Origin: an uncultured Clostridium sp.
GTDB taxonomy: Bacteria > Bacillota > Clostridia > Lachnospirales > Lachnospiraceae
NCBI GenBank assembly: GCA_900555045.1
Contig: USJW01000171.1
Coordinates: 1-6,645, forward strand
Direction: 5' to 3'
Length of the DNA stretch: 6,645 nucleotides
The notes beneath the pieces were generated by a model. It ran no database searches. It was not told where the DNA came from and saw only the letters and a list, made by a program, of their open reading frames with translations. How positions within the stretch are numbered: the stretch's first letter is position 1; each line of letters begins with the position of its first letter. Both the position numbers and the translations under genes were made by a program. Positions 5,335 to 6,645 of this stretch are shown here, one piece after another.

Positions 5335-6570
5335 ATGAACAAGAAAAGACAACTGCTTCTCAACCTGGCCCTGACAATTTTCTTTGTGCTGGCCGTCATC
5401 GTGCGCGGACCTAACCTAAATCCCCTGTACTCCGACGGAGCCTTCACCTGGTGTTTTGTCATCAGCTGTTACGTGATTCTGAACTTTTTTATCTGTCTGG
5501 GAAGCATGCGGATCAACACCAACGAGTACGGCCGCATGCAGCTCTCCATCGACAGCAGTGTAAAGAGCGTGAAAAAGGGCTTTGTGCTGCTGGCGATCCT
5601 GTGGGTTCTCTACTTCGCCGTCACTCTGATCTCCATGCCGCTGTTCAACTACAAGGCATACCGCGACCAGCTGGGCTCGCCCCAGGTCTCCGAGTTCAAT
5701 GAGACCGTACAGCCCCTGGCCTTAAATCAGCTTCCCATCGTGGACAAGGACCTGGCGCGGGAGCTGGCGGACAAGAAGGTGGGTGAAAACCCCGGCCTTG
5801 GCAGCCAGGTGATGCTTGGAACCCCCGTCATCCAGAAGGTGGACGGAAAGTTAGTCTGGGTGGTGCCCCTCGAGCACTCCGGCTTCTTTAAATGGCTCAA
5901 GAACATGGACGGCTCCGCCGGATACATTGTGGTGGCGGCCAACAACGTAAACGACGTGACCCTGGTCACGGACCACAAGATCAAATACCAGGCCAACGCC
6001 TACATTCTGGACGACCTAAACCGCCACGTACGCCTGTTCGGCGGCGGACTCTTTAAGGGCCTGACCGACTACTCCTTTGAGCTGGACGACGACGGCGTGC
6101 CCTACTGGGTGTTAACCACCTACAAGAACCGCTGGCTGTTCAGCCTTCCGGAGGCCGACGGCGTGCTGATCGTCAACGCGACCACCGGCGAGTCCACACA
6201 CTACACGATGGAGACCGTGCCGGACTGGGTAGACCGCGTGCAGCCGGAAGGGTTTGTGATGCAGCAGATCAACAACCAGGGCCAGTACGTCCACGGAATA
6301 TTCAACTTCTCCAACCAGGACAAATTCAGGCCCAGCCGCGGCGACATCATCATCTACAACGACGACCGCTGCTATCTGTTCACCGGCCTCACAAGCGTCG
6401 GCTCCGACGAGTCCGCCATCGGCTTCATCCTGGTGGACATGGTGACCAAGGAGTCCCTCCTGTACCAGATGAGCGGCGCCACCGAGCTGGCGGCCCAGAG
6501 CTCCGCCGAGGGCAAGGTGCAGCAGTACGGCTACCGCGCCTCCTTCCCGATGATCATCAATCTGGACTAG
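5335..6570 (+). CDS. Membrane-anchored protein of unknown function, C-terminally short
   Basis: A 411-residue protein with a basic start (KKR) and three hydrophobic helices at about 7-23, 37-57 and 82-103, with a basic loop between helices two and three. The remaining 300 residues (105-411) are soluble and, by the positive-inside rule, probably outside the membrane. Landmarks are LPIVDKDLA (133-141), WVVPLEHSGFFKWLKNMDG (175-193), DDDGVPYWVLTTYK (251-264), PDWVDRVQPE (296-305), GLTSVGSDES (351-360) and SAEGKVQQYGYRASFP (390-405). The repeated GVLIVNATTGE-like strands recall PepSY-type folds, but no function is assigned. Relatives recalled from other Firmicutes run on well past this point into a PTYxMxLKD-type segment that is absent here. 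The start follows AGGAGG (5324-5329); an upstream in-frame ATG at 5278 overlaps the promoter and was rejected. Codons are strongly G/C-ending. Confidence 0.75.
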   Translation: MNKKRQLLLNLALTIFFVLAVIVRGPNLNPLYSDGAFTWCFVISCYVILNFFICLGSMRINTNEYGRMQLSIDSSVKSVKKGFVLLAILWVLYFAVTLISMPLFNYKAYRDQLGSPQVSEFNETVQPLALNQLPIVDKDLARELADKKVGENPGLGSQVMLGTPVIQKVDGKLVWVVPLEHSGFFKWLKNMDGSAGYIVVAANNVNDVTLVTDHKIKYQANAYILDDLNRHVRLFGGGLFKGLTDYSFELDDDGVPYWVLTTYKNRWLFSLPEADGVLIVNATTGESTHYTMETVPDWVDRVQPEGFVMQQINNQGQYVHGIFNFSNQDKFRPSRGDIIIYNDDRCYLFTGLTSVGSDESAIGFILVDMVTKESLLYQMSGATELAAQSSAEGKVQQYGYRASFPMIINLD

Positions 6571-6573
6571 GGA

Positions 6574-6603
6574 GAAGAAAGTCACGGCATCCGCCGTTTC
6601 TTC
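6574..6603 (+). terminator. Rho-independent terminator-like hairpin
   Basis: GAAGAAA (6574-6580) pairs with TTTCTTC (6597-6603), and CGGC (6585-6588) pairs with GCCG (6593-6596) around the tetraloop ATCC; the left arm carries a 4-nt bulge, GTCA. The GC core is followed by a T-rich TTTCTT. It starts 3 nt after the stop codon of the membrane-protein gene, so it probably ends that transcript. The U tract is interrupted by C, so efficiency may be modest. The remaining bases to 6645 hold nothing that can be called. Confidence 0.55.
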
Positions 6604-6645
6604 GGTATACTGATCACATTCCACTTTGTTTGTTTCTGCTGGATA

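Noticed and set aside
6112..6624. Minus-strand open frame of 170 codons at the right end
   Set aside because: Rich in V, H and G as in the reverse complement of the membrane-protein gene; it would begin beyond the terminator hairpin with no ribosome site.

Overview
The window looks like chromosomal DNA from an anaerobic, gut-type Clostridia, most likely a GC-rich Lachnospiraceae in the Enterocloster/Lachnoclostridium neighbourhood. This is inferred from the AGGAGG-type ribosome sites on every gene, AT-rich intergenic regions flanking GC-rich coding DNA, sigma-A-like promoters, and protein families typical of that group. No mobile element, CRISPR array, rRNA or tRNA was seen.

Layout: positions 1-191 are a non-coding AT-rich gap holding a near-consensus promoter that fires leftward out of the window and a 19-bp palindrome. 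Positions 192-4166 hold four minus-strand genes. In transcription order they are a short UxuA-like (mannonate dehydratase family) TIM-barrel enzyme, an SLC13/DASS-type permease, a COG3964 amidohydrolase of the dihydroorotase-like group, and a CsaA-type tRNA-binding-domain protein. Gaps are 30, 178 and 26 nt, so this is probably one operon, possibly with a processing or internal-start point in the 178-nt gap. Positions 4167-4298 are a divergent control region. Positions 4299-5237 encode a LysR-type regulator on the plus strand. Positions 5335-6570 encode a membrane-anchored protein of unknown function with three N-terminal membrane helices and a large soluble domain, followed 3 nt after its stop by a terminator-like hairpin.

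How the parts may work together (inference): the LysR protein probably controls the divergent operon. A perfect 17-bp palindrome containing a T-N11-A LysR box lies about 64 bp upstream of the predicted operon start and at the +1 region of lysR itself, the usual layout for activation plus self-repression. The permease would import an organic anion, the amidohydrolase would cleave an acyl/amide-type bond, and the UxuA-like enzyme would dehydrate or isomerise a hydroxy-acid or sugar-acid. The substrate cannot be read from sequence. Both enzymes appear to depart from family signature motifs, so the operon is a candidate for an undescribed catabolic route. The last gene, csaA, and the 5335-6570 membrane protein have no evident link to that route.
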